Below are positions 51,977 through 59,537 of a DNA stretch of 64,000 bases, piece after piece; positions within the stretch are counted from its first letter, which is position 1, and each line of letters opens with the position of its first letter. A model generated the notes under the pieces. That model was given only the letters and a program-made list of their open reading frames with translations. It was not told the DNA's origin and did no database searches. The translations under genes and the position numbers were made by a program. Source of the stretch: CAMTUW01 sp947085035. GTDB lineage: Bacteria; Actinomycetota; Coriobacteriia; Anaerosomatales; PHET01. The stretch spans positions 39,268 through 103,267 of the forward strand of contig CAMTUW010000017.1 of NCBI GenBank assembly GCA_947085035.1, written 5' to 3'.

Positions 51977-51985
51977 TGCTAGACT
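51977..51985 (+). promoter_or_regulatory. Extended -10 for lepA, near-leaderless start
   Basis: TGCTAGACT (51977-51985) is an extended -10 element ending 8 bp before the lepA ATG at 51994. A transcript would begin within a base or two of the start codon, and no ribosome-binding site lies at a normal distance. Confidence 0.45.
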
Positions 51986-51993
51986 GTCGCGCT

Positions 51994-53799
51994 ATGACCA
52001 CGAATCCCGAGTACATACGCAACTTCTCGATCATCGCTCATATCGACCACGGGAAATCCACCCTGGCCGACCGCATTCTGGAACTGACGCACACCGTGCA
52101 TGAGCGCGACATGATGGAGCAGCTCCTCGACTCCATGGACATCGAGCGTGAGCGGGGCATCACCATCAAGGCGCAGTCCGTCCGCGTCATGTACGACGCT
52201 AAGGACGGCCACACCTACCAGCTCAACCTCATCGACACGCCCGGCCACGTCGACTTCACCTATGAAGTGTCGCGTTCACTTGAGGCGTGCGAGGGTGTGC
52301 TACTGGTCGTTGATGCGGCACAGGGCGTCGAGGCTCAAACGGTCGCGAACGCACTCATGGCGATGAACGCCGGGCTTGAGATCATCCCGCTCATCAACAA
52401 GATCGACCTGCCGGCCGCAGACGCCGAGCGTGTGCGCCACGAGATCGAAGAGGGCCTCGCGATCCCGGCCGACGACGCGGTGCTCACCTCGGGCAAGTCG
52501 GGCATCGGCGTGCTTGATGCCCTCGAGGCCGTCATCGCTCGCGTCCCGGCACCCGTTGGCGATTCGACCGCACCCCTCAAGGCGCTCATCTTCGACTCGT
52601 ACTTCGACGAATATCGCGGCGTGGTCGCTCTCATTCGGATCATGGACGGCTCGGTTCGCAAAGGCATGAAGGTTCGGATGATGGCGACCGACACGGTGAC
52701 CGACGTCGAGGAGGTCGGCGTGCGTCGACCCGCGAACCTGCCGGTGGACGAGCTCACCGTTGGCGAGGTCGGCTACCTGATCACCGGCCTGAAGGACCCA
52801 TCACTCGTCAAGGTCGGCGATACGGTCACCTGGGCCAAGGGCGGAACCACCAAGCCGCTCGCCGGGTATCGCGAGGTCAAGCCGATGGTCTACACGGGCA
52901 TGTTTCCCATCGACGGAGATCAGTACCCCGAGATGCGAGACGCGCTCGACAAGCTCAGACTGAACGACCCGGCACTCGTGTACGAGCCCGAGTCGAGCCA
53001 CGCGCTCGGCTTCGGATTCCGAGTGGGTTTTCTCGGATTGCTCCACATGGAAGTGGTCAAGGAGCGTCTTGAGCGCGAGTTCGATCTCGATCTTTTGGCC
53101 ACGGCGCCCAGTGTGGAGTACCACGCATATCTCCTGAACGGCGAGATGAAAGCTCTCCACTCGCCACAAGACATGCCGGATCCCTCGAAACTCGATCGCA
53201 TGGAGGAGCCGTACCTGAAGGCCACGGTTCTGGTGCCGCCCGATTACGTGGGCGCGGTGATGGAGCTCAGCCAGCGCCGCCGCGCGACGTTCGTGAACAT
53301 GCAGTACCTGTCGGCTACCACTGTCGAGATGCACTATGAGATGCCGCTGTCCGAACTGATCATGGACTTCTTCGATCAGCTGAAGAGCCGTACGAAGGGT
53401 TATGCGAGCCTTGACTACGAATACATCGGCTACCGACCCGGCAAACTCGTCAAACTCGACATCCTGCTGGCTGGCAAGCCCGTCGATGCGCTCTCATTCA
53501 TCGTCCACAAGGACAAGGCGTACGAGCGGGGCCGAATGCTCACCGAGAAGCTGCGCGGCATCATTCCGCGCCAGATGTTCGAGGTACCGATCCAGGCGGC
53601 GATCGGCGCGAAGATCATCAGTCGCGAGACGGTGCGCGCCAAGCGAAAAGACGTTCTCGCCAAGTGCTACGGCGGTGACATCAGCCGCAAGCGTAAGCTA
53701 CTCGAGAAGCAGAAGAAGGGCAAGAAACGGATGAAGAACATCGGAAACGTGGAGGTGCCCCAAGAGGCCTTCATGGCGATTCTGAAGGTCGACGAATAG
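51994..53799 (+). CDS. lepA: Elongation factor 4 (LepA)
   Basis: This 601-residue translational GTPase acts on stalled or mis-translocated ribosomes. The G domain has AHIDHGKSTLADR, DTPGHVDFTYEVSRSLEACEG and NKIDLPAA. Domain II, domain III and the LepA-specific C-terminal domain follow, ending with GKKRMKNIGNVEVPQEAFMAIL. The ATG at 51994 begins the conserved N-terminus. It would normally neighbour hemW; here about 4.5 kb separates them. Confidence 0.98.
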   Translation: MTTNPEYIRNFSIIAHIDHGKSTLADRILELTHTVHERDMMEQLLDSMDIERERGITIKAQSVRVMYDAKDGHTYQLNLIDTPGHVDFTYEVSRSLEACEGVLLVVDAAQGVEAQTVANALMAMNAGLEIIPLINKIDLPAADAERVRHEIEEGLAIPADDAVLTSGKSGIGVLDALEAVIARVPAPVGDSTAPLKALIFDSYFDEYRGVVALIRIMDGSVRKGMKVRMMATDTVTDVEEVGVRRPANLPVDELTVGEVGYLITGLKDPSLVKVGDTVTWAKGGTTKPLAGYREVKPMVYTGMFPIDGDQYPEMRDALDKLRLNDPALVYEPESSHALGFGFRVGFLGLLHMEVVKERLEREFDLDLLATAPSVEYHAYLLNGEMKALHSPQDMPDPSKLDRMEEPYLKATVLVPPDYVGAVMELSQRRRATFVNMQYLSATTVEMHYEMPLSELIMDFFDQLKSRTKGYASLDYEYIGYRPGKLVKLDILLAGKPVDALSFIVHKDKAYERGRMLTEKLRGIIPRQMFEVPIQAAIGAKIISRETVRAKRKDVLAKCYGGDISRKRKLLEKQKKGKKRMKNIGNVEVPQEAFMAILKVDE

Positions 53800-54108
53800 G
53801 CGTCGAATGGGCGCCCTCACGGGGGTCTGATTCGCGTTTTGCCTCGTAATCGGCTACGGTTACCTCTATTGCGCTGCGTCTTGCGGCGTTTCAGCCAAGA
53901 CTCACGATGGTTGTACTCCTCTCACTTCTCCTGCTGCCGGGCGAACCTCAAAGTTCGCCGTCGGCCCACGTGCCGCTGGGGGCGCGCCGCACCGGAGAGG
54001 TCCCGACGTCTTACACGTCCGCTACGCCCCGCCACGCTGCTCAGAGGCCTGGCGTCGGTTCCGCGCTGCATCGATGTGGCGCCGCGCCGCGACGCTCGAG
54101 GAGCCAAG
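53800..54108 (+). other. 309-bp gap before the head-group cassette
   Basis: No credible gene is seen here; the frame that crosses it would be Arg-rich and unlike its neighbours. It contains a perfect 7-bp hairpin GGCGAAC-N6-GTTCGCC (53940-53959) and several C/T-rich stretches. It may be the 5' leader and promoter region of the downstream cassette, but no known riboswitch was recognised. Confidence 0.4.
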
Positions 54109-54915
54109 ATGCGCCGAGTCACCGAAGCACGCGATGAGCGTCCCAGAACCGCCCTGCTGCTGGCGGCCGGTATGGGAAGCAGACTCTCACCCCTGACGGA
54201 CGCAACCGCCAAGTGTCTGGTGAGTCTGAGCGGCGTTTCGATCCTAGAGCGCCTTCTCCGCACGCTGAGTCTCTATGATTTCACACGGTTGGTCGTCGTT
54301 GTGGGCCACGAGTCGGACTCGATTCAAGACTACCTCGGCGACCGCTCGGGAGACATCGCCATCGAGTACGTGATCAGTCCGTGCTATCGGACGACCAACA
54401 ACATCTACAGCCTCTGGCTCGCACGAGACCTCATCGACGAGCCGTTCCTGCTCATCGAAAGCGACCTCGTCTTTCGCCCGCCACTGCTTGAGGAGATGCT
54501 GTTGCCCGACCGCGTGGCCATATCTCGGCAGCTGCCATGGATGAATGGTACGACCGTCACACTGGCCGGGAAGAGTAGCGTGTCGGCGTTTTGCCTCGGC
54601 GAGATGAGCCGCCCCGATGCGACGCACTACAAGACGGTCAACATCTACAGTTTCTCATGCGACACGTGGCGCGCCGTCTGTGCGAGGCTCGACACCTACA
54701 TAACGCGCAAGCGAACCGGTGACTACTACGAGTCCGTCTTCGCTGAGATGATCGCCGACGGTAGCATGGCGCTGACGTCCGTCGTCTTCGATGCGAACAG
54801 CTGGTACGAGATCGACACGCTTGCAGACCTCGCTGCCGCGGAACTGATCTTCCCGCGCCACTCGGAGACGATGCGGGTTCGGACGGCGCGTGAGGTCAAG
54901 CTGGTGGCAGTGTGA
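54109..54915 (+). CDS. Nucleotidyltransferase, CTP:phosphocholine cytidylyltransferase-like (LicC/PntC type)
   Basis: This 268-residue protein starts at ATG 54109, with GAGGAG upstream. The GT-A nucleotidyltransferase signature LLLAAGMGSRLSPLTDATAKCLV is at about residues 16-38, followed by VVVVGHESD and the metal-binding acidic segment LLIESDLVF. The YRTTNNIYSLWLAR segment resembles LicC and the cytidylyltransferase half of PntC. A CTP-dependent activation of a phosphorylated amino alcohol or phosphonate is inferred from family and neighbours. The TGA overlaps the next GTG by four bases. Confidence 0.8.
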   Translation: MRRVTEARDERPRTALLLAAGMGSRLSPLTDATAKCLVSLSGVSILERLLRTLSLYDFTRLVVVVGHESDSIQDYLGDRSGDIAIEYVISPCYRTTNNIYSLWLARDLIDEPFLLIESDLVFRPPLLEEMLLPDRVAISRQLPWMNGTTVTLAGKSSVSAFCLGEMSRPDATHYKTVNIYSFSCDTWRAVCARLDTYITRKRTGDYYESVFAEMIADGSMALTSVVFDANSWYEIDTLADLAAAELIFPRHSETMRVRTAREVKLVAV

Positions 54916-56036
54916 TCGAGCCCCTTACGCGCGATGTGCGAACCTCCAGAGCGAACAAATACCAAGAGATTCAGTCTGAGCATGGCGGTTACTGGCGTCA
55001 CGGATTCGTTGACCACGCCTACCTGTACAACCTGCACTTTCCGCCGCAGTGGCTGTTTGACGAGTTCGGCGCTCAAATCCATGAACTCGTACTCAACTAT
55101 CCCGTTGCGCAAGACGTCTTGGCCGGCCTGGTCGGCACGCTGATCGGGCAGCCGCCCGGCAGAGTCGTCGTGGGCAACGGTGCCGCTGAACTGATCAAGA
55201 TTCTCTGCGGCCACGTGGCCAAGAAGCTGATCATCCCCGTTCCGTCGTTCAATGAATACACGGACGCTGCCCCTGAAGGTGTCGCAGTCGAGTTCGCACT
55301 GGATGCACCCTCATTCGAGCTCGATGTCGACCGCTTCGCTGCCCGAGCCATCAGCTCCGGTGCGGACTTCGCGGTGATCGTCTCGCCGAACAACCCCACG
55401 TCGCTCCTTGTGCCACGCGCGGACTTGTTGCGTTTGCTGGCTCTGCTCGAAGGGCATGACTGCACACTGGTGCTCGACCAGTCATTCATCGACTTCGCTG
55501 ATGCCGGGGCGGCCGAATCGCTGGAGCAAGACGTCGCTGAGCACCGGAATCTCGCAGTCATGAAGTCGATGAGCAAGGCCTACGGCATCTGCGGCATCAG
55601 AATCGGCTACCTACTCACCGCTAACGAGGACCTCGCGAAGCGGATGCGTGATGGCCTGCACATCTGGAACCTCAACGGGTTCGCCGAAGAGTTCTTGCGC
55701 CTCGCGCCGGACCTGCGTCAAGAGTTCGTCGAGAGTTGCGAGTTGGTGCGCGCTGAGCGCTCAGCGTTCTTCGAGGGGCTTGGGGCCATACCGGGGCTGA
55801 CGGCCTACTCGCCCCAGGCGAATTTCGTCATGTGCCGTTTGCCGGATTCGTCCCCTTCAGGTCCCGACATCGCGAAACAGCTGTTCATCGAGGACAACAT
55901 CTTCATCAAGGACTGTGCCGGCAAAACGATGCCCGAATCGGAGCGCTACGTACGCATCGCGAGCCGCACGCACGGGGAGAACGCGACGCTCATCGCGGCG
56001 CTGACTCGGATACTGGCTGAATCGGAGGAGCGATGA
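54912..56036 (+). CDS. PLP-dependent aminotransferase/decarboxylase-like enzyme (class I/II, CobD/HisC-like)
   Basis: This 374-residue fold-type I PLP enzyme has family positions VVGNGAAELIK, PVPSFNEY, VSPNNPTS and the Schiff-base lysine in MKSMSKAYGICGIRIGY (about residue 222). An arginine near the C-terminus (RYVRIASR) should bind the carboxylate or phosphate. The sequence type is shared by histidinol-phosphate aminotransferases, the CobD threonine-phosphate decarboxylase and the transaminase half of PntC. Coupling to a cytidylyltransferase and a CDP-alcohol transferase argues against a role in histidine synthesis. The ATGA overlap downstream indicates one operon. Confidence 0.82.
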   Translation: MIEPLTRDVRTSRANKYQEIQSEHGGYWRHGFVDHAYLYNLHFPPQWLFDEFGAQIHELVLNYPVAQDVLAGLVGTLIGQPPGRVVVGNGAAELIKILCGHVAKKLIIPVPSFNEYTDAAPEGVAVEFALDAPSFELDVDRFAARAISSGADFAVIVSPNNPTSLLVPRADLLRLLALLEGHDCTLVLDQSFIDFADAGAAESLEQDVAEHRNLAVMKSMSKAYGICGIRIGYLLTANEDLAKRMRDGLHIWNLNGFAEEFLRLAPDLRQEFVESCELVRAERSAFFEGLGAIPGLTAYSPQANFVMCRLPDSSPSGPDIAKQLFIEDNIFIKDCAGKTMPESERYVRIASRTHGENATLIAALTRILAESEER

Positions 56037-56686
56037 CCCAAAACACACCCGTCGAAGAGCCCCAGTCCATGCTTTGGTACGCCTGGGATCTGCCCAATCG
56101 CTTCTCGTTGGTGGGGCTCATCTGCGCTGTCTTGGGCATCTACTTCGCGATACTGGGGAACTTCCCGGCTGCGATGATCGGGCTCGTGTGGGCCGTGACG
56201 TTTGACTGGCTCGACGGCCGCATCGCCCGGCGCATTAAGAACCGGACCGCCGAGCAGCGCGAGTACGGTGGCCAGCTCGATTCGCTCATCGACGTGGTGA
56301 GTTTCGGCGTTGCACCTGCCGTGCTGTTGTTGTCGGTGGGAGGGTTCAGCTCGTGGTACCTCCCCGGCGCGATCGTCATCTTCTCCGCGAGTGTCGTGCG
56401 GCTGGCCTACTTCAACGTGTTCGGGCTTGTGGAAGGCTCGACGTACCGTGGACTCGCGCTGGACAACAACGTGATCATCCTAGTGGCGCTGTTCGCCTTT
56501 CAGGGGGTGCTGGGCGCGCCAACCTTCGGGATTGTGCTCTACGCCGCGCTGATGGGGCTCTCGGTGCTCAATATCGCCCCCATCCGGACTCCGAAGATGG
56601 GCGGGAAGTGGTACATGGCCGTCATCGCATACGCGGTTGCGGCAAGCGCGTTCTACGGCTGGCAGCTCCTGACGCTCGCAGGGTAG
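56033..56686 (+). CDS. CDP-alcohol phosphatidyltransferase family enzyme
   Basis: This 217-residue membrane enzyme has about six helices. The catalytic signature reads DGRIAR...G-GQLD-SLID near residues 60-85. The gap between AR and the following G is a few residues longer than the common form. LDSLIDVVSFGVAPA is typical of PssA-like members. It transfers a phospho-alcohol between a CDP carrier and an acceptor. With the upstream cytidylyltransferase the carrier may be CDP-linked head group rather than CDP-diacylglycerol. It is the last gene of the coupled triplet. Confidence 0.88.
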   Translation: MTQNTPVEEPQSMLWYAWDLPNRFSLVGLICAVLGIYFAILGNFPAAMIGLVWAVTFDWLDGRIARRIKNRTAEQREYGGQLDSLIDVVSFGVAPAVLLLSVGGFSSWYLPGAIVIFSASVVRLAYFNVFGLVEGSTYRGLALDNNVIILVALFAFQGVLGAPTFGIVLYAALMGLSVLNIAPIRTPKMGGKWYMAVIAYAVAASAFYGWQLLTLAG

Positions 56687-56706
56687 GGCCGGTTGGGCGA
56701 GGTTCG

Positions 56707-56961
56707 TCAGTAGTGGTACTTGAGCTGCGCGATTCTGAGTTCATCGCCCGCGACTTCGTACACCATGCGGTGTTCTTGTATGATGCGGCGCGACCAGCAG
56801 CCGGACAACGTGCCCCTGAGCGGTTCCGGCTTGCCGATCCCCTCGAACGGGCTGCGCTGGATGTGGCAAATAAGCTTGTTGATCCGCTGGACGATCTTGC
56901 CGTCGTCCTTGTGCCAGGCGACGTACGTATCCCACGCATCCTCGTCGAAGACGACCTTCAC
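56707..56961 (-). CDS. yoeB: YoeB/Txe-family toxin
   Basis: This 84-residue RelE-superfamily mRNA interferase cleaves mRNA in the ribosomal A site. It matches YoeB along its length: FDEDAWDTYVAWHKDDGKIVQRINKLI, GIGKPEPLRG and a C-terminal RRIIQEHRMVYEV with catalytic-type Arg and His, ending KYHY. The GTG overlaps the antitoxin TGA. Antitoxin and toxin together form a type II module. Confidence 0.93.
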   Translation of the reverse strand: MKVVFDEDAWDTYVAWHKDDGKIVQRINKLICHIQRSPFEGIGKPEPLRGTLSGCWSRRIIQEHRMVYEVAGDELRIAQLKYHY

Positions 56962-57209
56962 TCGAAGAGCTCCCTTTCGATGCCCTCACCGGCTCGAAGC
57001 CGGGCGATCGAAGCGAGCAGCCGACGCGCGTTGTTCGGGCTGCGGAGCAGGTAGTTCGTCTCTTCGATGGACTCGTAGTCAGCGAGCGACATCATCACCA
57101 CCGAGCCCGACCCCTTGCGGGTGATGACGAGCGGAACGTGGTCCTCGCAGACACGATCCATCTGGTCCGCGAGGTTGGCGCGCAGTGTGGTGTAGGGAAT
57201 AGAGTCCAT
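56958..57209 (-). CDS. yefM: YefM/Phd-family antitoxin
   Basis: This 83-residue protein has the Phd/YefM DNA-binding N-terminus (TTLRANLADQMDRVCEDHVPLVITRKGSGSVV) and the MMSLADYESIEETNYLLRSP segment. The C-terminal part should bind and block YoeB. The ATG at 57209 has GGAGG upstream. A TGTACA-centred palindrome lies 20-47 bp upstream as the autoregulatory operator. Confidence 0.93.
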   Translation of the reverse strand: MDSIPYTTLRANLADQMDRVCEDHVPLVITRKGSGSVVMMSLADYESIEETNYLLRSPNNARRLLASIARLRAGEGIERELFE

Positions 57210-57226
57210 GTTCTACCTCCAAAGCT

Positions 57227-57256
57227 CGTACCTGTACAGGTAATAGTACAGGTACG
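57227..57256. promoter_or_regulatory. yefM-yoeB operator
   Basis: TACCTGTACAGGTA (57229-57242) is a perfect palindrome around TGTACA. The wider arms CGTACCTGTAC (57227-57237) and GTACAGGTACG (57246-57256) form a second, 11-bp inverted repeat. TGTACA is the known core of YefM-YoeB operators. The element lies between the divergent antitoxin and dusB genes. Confidence 0.8.
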
Positions 57257-57263
57257 ATCCGCT

Positions 57264-57293
57264 CATGACAACCCCGCCCGCTCGGGATACTCT
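57264..57293 (+). promoter_or_regulatory. Candidate dusB promoter
   Basis: ATGACA (57264-57269) and TACTCT (57288-57293) are 18 bp apart. Transcription would start about one base before the ATG at 57301, which has no ribosome-binding site, so a leaderless mRNA is possible. Confidence 0.4.
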
Positions 57294-57300
57294 GCCCTGC

Positions 57301-58296
57301 ATGACCTCGAATCCCATCACAGACATCCTGCATGCGAACAACGTGCTCCTCGCGCCCATGGCGGGCGTGACGGAGGCGCCGTTTCGCGGTATCTGCAAGC
57401 GCATGGGCGCCGGGCTCACGTACACCGAGATGGTCAGCGCGATGGGCCTGCACCACCACCCGGACTCGCCCACAGCGCGCAAACTGCTCGCGTATCACCC
57501 GCTCGAGGTGCCCTATGGCGTCCAGCTGTTCGGTGGGAACCCTGAGCTCATGGCCGATCAGGCGGCGCTCATCGTAGAGCGTTACGGGAAGAACGTCGCG
57601 CTCATCGACATCAACATGGGTTGCCCGGTGGCCAAGATCGCGAACAAGGGCGAGGGTGCCGGCCTCATGCGCGACCCGGAGCGTGCGGCCGCGATCGTCC
57701 GGGCAGTGGTCGCCGCCATCGCGCCGCTCTCGGTCACGGTGAAGTTCCGAAAGGGGTTCGCCGCCGAAGACGACACAGCGGTCGAGTTCGCGCTGGCGAT
57801 GCAGGATGCCGGTGCAGCGGCCGTGGCTGTTCACGGTCGGACTCGCTCGCAGTTCTACCACGGTCAGGCTGACTGGGATGTCATCGCGCGCGTCAAGGCG
57901 GCGGTGAAGGTGCCGGTGATCGGCTCCGGCGACGTGCTCAGTGCCGCGAACGCCAAGGCGATGCTGGAACAGACCGGCTGCGACGCCGTGATGGTCGCGC
58001 GCGGGGCGCAAGGCAACCCGTGGATCTTTCGAGAGGCCCGCGCACTGATCGACCGTGGCGAGGTTCTGGCACCGCCCACGCACCGTGAGCGCATCGAGGT
58101 CGCGCGCGAGCACGCCTCGGCGTTGGTCGAGTTCGCGGGTATCCATGCCGTGGCGCGCATGCGAAAGCACGTCGCGTGGTACGTCCACGGCATGCCGGGC
58201 GCGAGTCATGTGCGCGAGCGCGTGAACTCGGCGAAGACGCCGCAAGAACTCGATCAGCTGCTGGTTGACTACCAGTCGTATCTGGCGGCGTTGTGA
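57301..58296 (+). CDS. dusB: tRNA-dihydrouridine synthase
   Basis: This 331-residue FMN enzyme reduces uridines in tRNA. TIM-barrel motifs are LAPMAGVTEAPFRGICKRMGAG, the catalytic cysteine in DINMGCPVAKIANKGEGAGLM, AVHGRTRSQFYHGQADW and GSGDVLSAANAKAM. The C-terminal helical domain has RMRKHVAWYVHGMPGA. It is DusB-like in length and motifs. The GTG of hemW overlaps its stop. Confidence 0.95.
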   Translation: MTSNPITDILHANNVLLAPMAGVTEAPFRGICKRMGAGLTYTEMVSAMGLHHHPDSPTARKLLAYHPLEVPYGVQLFGGNPELMADQAALIVERYGKNVALIDINMGCPVAKIANKGEGAGLMRDPERAAAIVRAVVAAIAPLSVTVKFRKGFAAEDDTAVEFALAMQDAGAAAVAVHGRTRSQFYHGQADWDVIARVKAAVKVPVIGSGDVLSAANAKAMLEQTGCDAVMVARGAQGNPWIFREARALIDRGEVLAPPTHRERIEVAREHASALVEFAGIHAVARMRKHVAWYVHGMPGASHVRERVNSAKTPQELDQLLVDYQSYLAAL

Positions 58297-59483
58297 ACGC
58301 GCCGACCGCCGTCGAGGATGTCTCGCTCTACGTCCATGTGCCGTTCTGTGCGTCCAAGTGTGCCTACTGCGATTTTCTCTCCTCGTCCGCAGACCCCGCT
58401 GACCCGGCGTGCGCGTCTGTGTTCGATGCGTTCTGTGACGCTGTGATGGCGGCCGTTCAAGCGCATGAACGGGCGGGGCTGCTCGCCTGCGTTCCCACGA
58501 TCTACGTGGGTGGCGGGACGCCTACGCTGCTGGGCGCGCGGCTGCCCACGCTCGTGCGTGAGTTGCGCGCGCTGCCCGGCGTCCCGAAAGACGCCGAAGT
58601 CAGCGTCGAGGCCAATCCGGATTCGCTTGATGCGGCCCTCGTGGCCGAGCTTTGTGCGGCCGGAGTCACCCGGGTGTCGCTGGGCGTTCAGAGTTTCGAC
58701 GATGACGTGCTCACGTGGTTAGGGCGCCCGTACACCGCGAGCCGTGCGCGTGCGGCCGCGAATCTGCTCTCTGATGCGGGGATGTCCTTCTCCGTCGATC
58801 TGATGTGCGGCGTACCCGTCCAGTCGAACGCTTCGTGGGAGCGGACTGTCGAATCAGCGATCGCCACGGGCGCGCAGCACGTGAGCGTCTACCCGCTCTC
58901 CGTCGAGGACGGCACTCCACTATCGCTGAGCATCGAAGCCGGAGAGGTTCCCGACACCGATGCCGATACAGCTGCCGAGCAGATGGTTCTTGCCGCCATT
59001 GCTCTTCGGGCGGCAGGCCTTGAGCGCTATGAGGTCGCGAGTTACGCGCGAAGCGGACATGAGTGTCGTCACAACCTGAGGTACTGGACCGGCGGCGCAT
59101 ACCTCGGCGTGGGACCGGCCGCCGCGAGCATGCTGCCAGCGCCACCCGATGGTGCGCGCGTCCGCTTCACGACCCACGCCGACATCGAGGCCTTCCTCGA
59201 GGCGCCGACGTCGGTCACGCCCTCTGCCGAGGAGGTTCTCGGACCCGAAGCGACTCTTCGCGAAGACGCGATGCTGGGGCTTCGGCTCACACGCGGTATC
59301 ACGGCCAGTGACGCTGATGCCGCCGGCGTCACTGCGGTTCTCGAAGAGCTCGCCCGCGAGGGACTCGTTGAGCGCGCCATCTCTGACACGCCCGGCCCGG
59401 CAAGCGACCGTTGGCGCACCACCGAGCGCGGCTGGCTGCTCGGCAACGAGGTCTTCGGCAGGGTGTGGTGGCACTCGCTATAA
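58293..59483 (+). CDS. hemW: Heme chaperone HemW (radical-SAM, CPO-like)
   Basis: This 396-residue protein has YVHVPFCASKCAYCDFLSS, which holds the CX3CX2C radical-SAM cluster, then YVGGGTPTLLG and SLGVQSFDDDVLTWLGR. The position before hrcA and dnaJ is the usual site of hemW. HemW proteins bind heme and deliver it to cytochromes; they lack the oxidase activity of HemN. The stop codon lies inside the CIRCE element of hrcA. Confidence 0.93.
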   Translation: MNAPTAVEDVSLYVHVPFCASKCAYCDFLSSSADPADPACASVFDAFCDAVMAAVQAHERAGLLACVPTIYVGGGTPTLLGARLPTLVRELRALPGVPKDAEVSVEANPDSLDAALVAELCAAGVTRVSLGVQSFDDDVLTWLGRPYTASRARAAANLLSDAGMSFSVDLMCGVPVQSNASWERTVESAIATGAQHVSVYPLSVEDGTPLSLSIEAGEVPDTDADTAAEQMVLAAIALRAAGLERYEVASYARSGHECRHNLRYWTGGAYLGVGPAAASMLPAPPDGARVRFTTHADIEAFLEAPTSVTPSAEEVLGPEATLREDAMLGLRLTRGITASDADAAGVTAVLEELAREGLVERAISDTPGPASDRWRTTERGWLLGNEVFGRVWWHSL

Positions 59484-59494
59484 TCGAGTGCCAG
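59470..59494 (+). promoter_or_regulatory. CIRCE operator with embedded -10 for hrcA-dnaJ
   Basis: TGGCACTC-N9-GAGTGCCA (59470-59477 and 59487-59494) is the CIRCE inverted repeat bound by HrcA. The 9-nt spacer contains TATAAT (59480-59485), so HrcA binding would cover the promoter -10. It lies 43 bp before the hrcA start. Confidence 0.9.
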
Positions 59495-59537
59495 AATCCG
59501 ACCTCGTGGGTCACGAGTCAGGGAGTCAGTCTCGCTC

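Noticed and set aside
53839..54108. N-terminal extension of the cytidylyltransferase
   Set aside because: Arg-rich, low-quality coding sequence; ATG 54109 has a ribosome-binding site and begins just before the nucleotidyltransferase motif.
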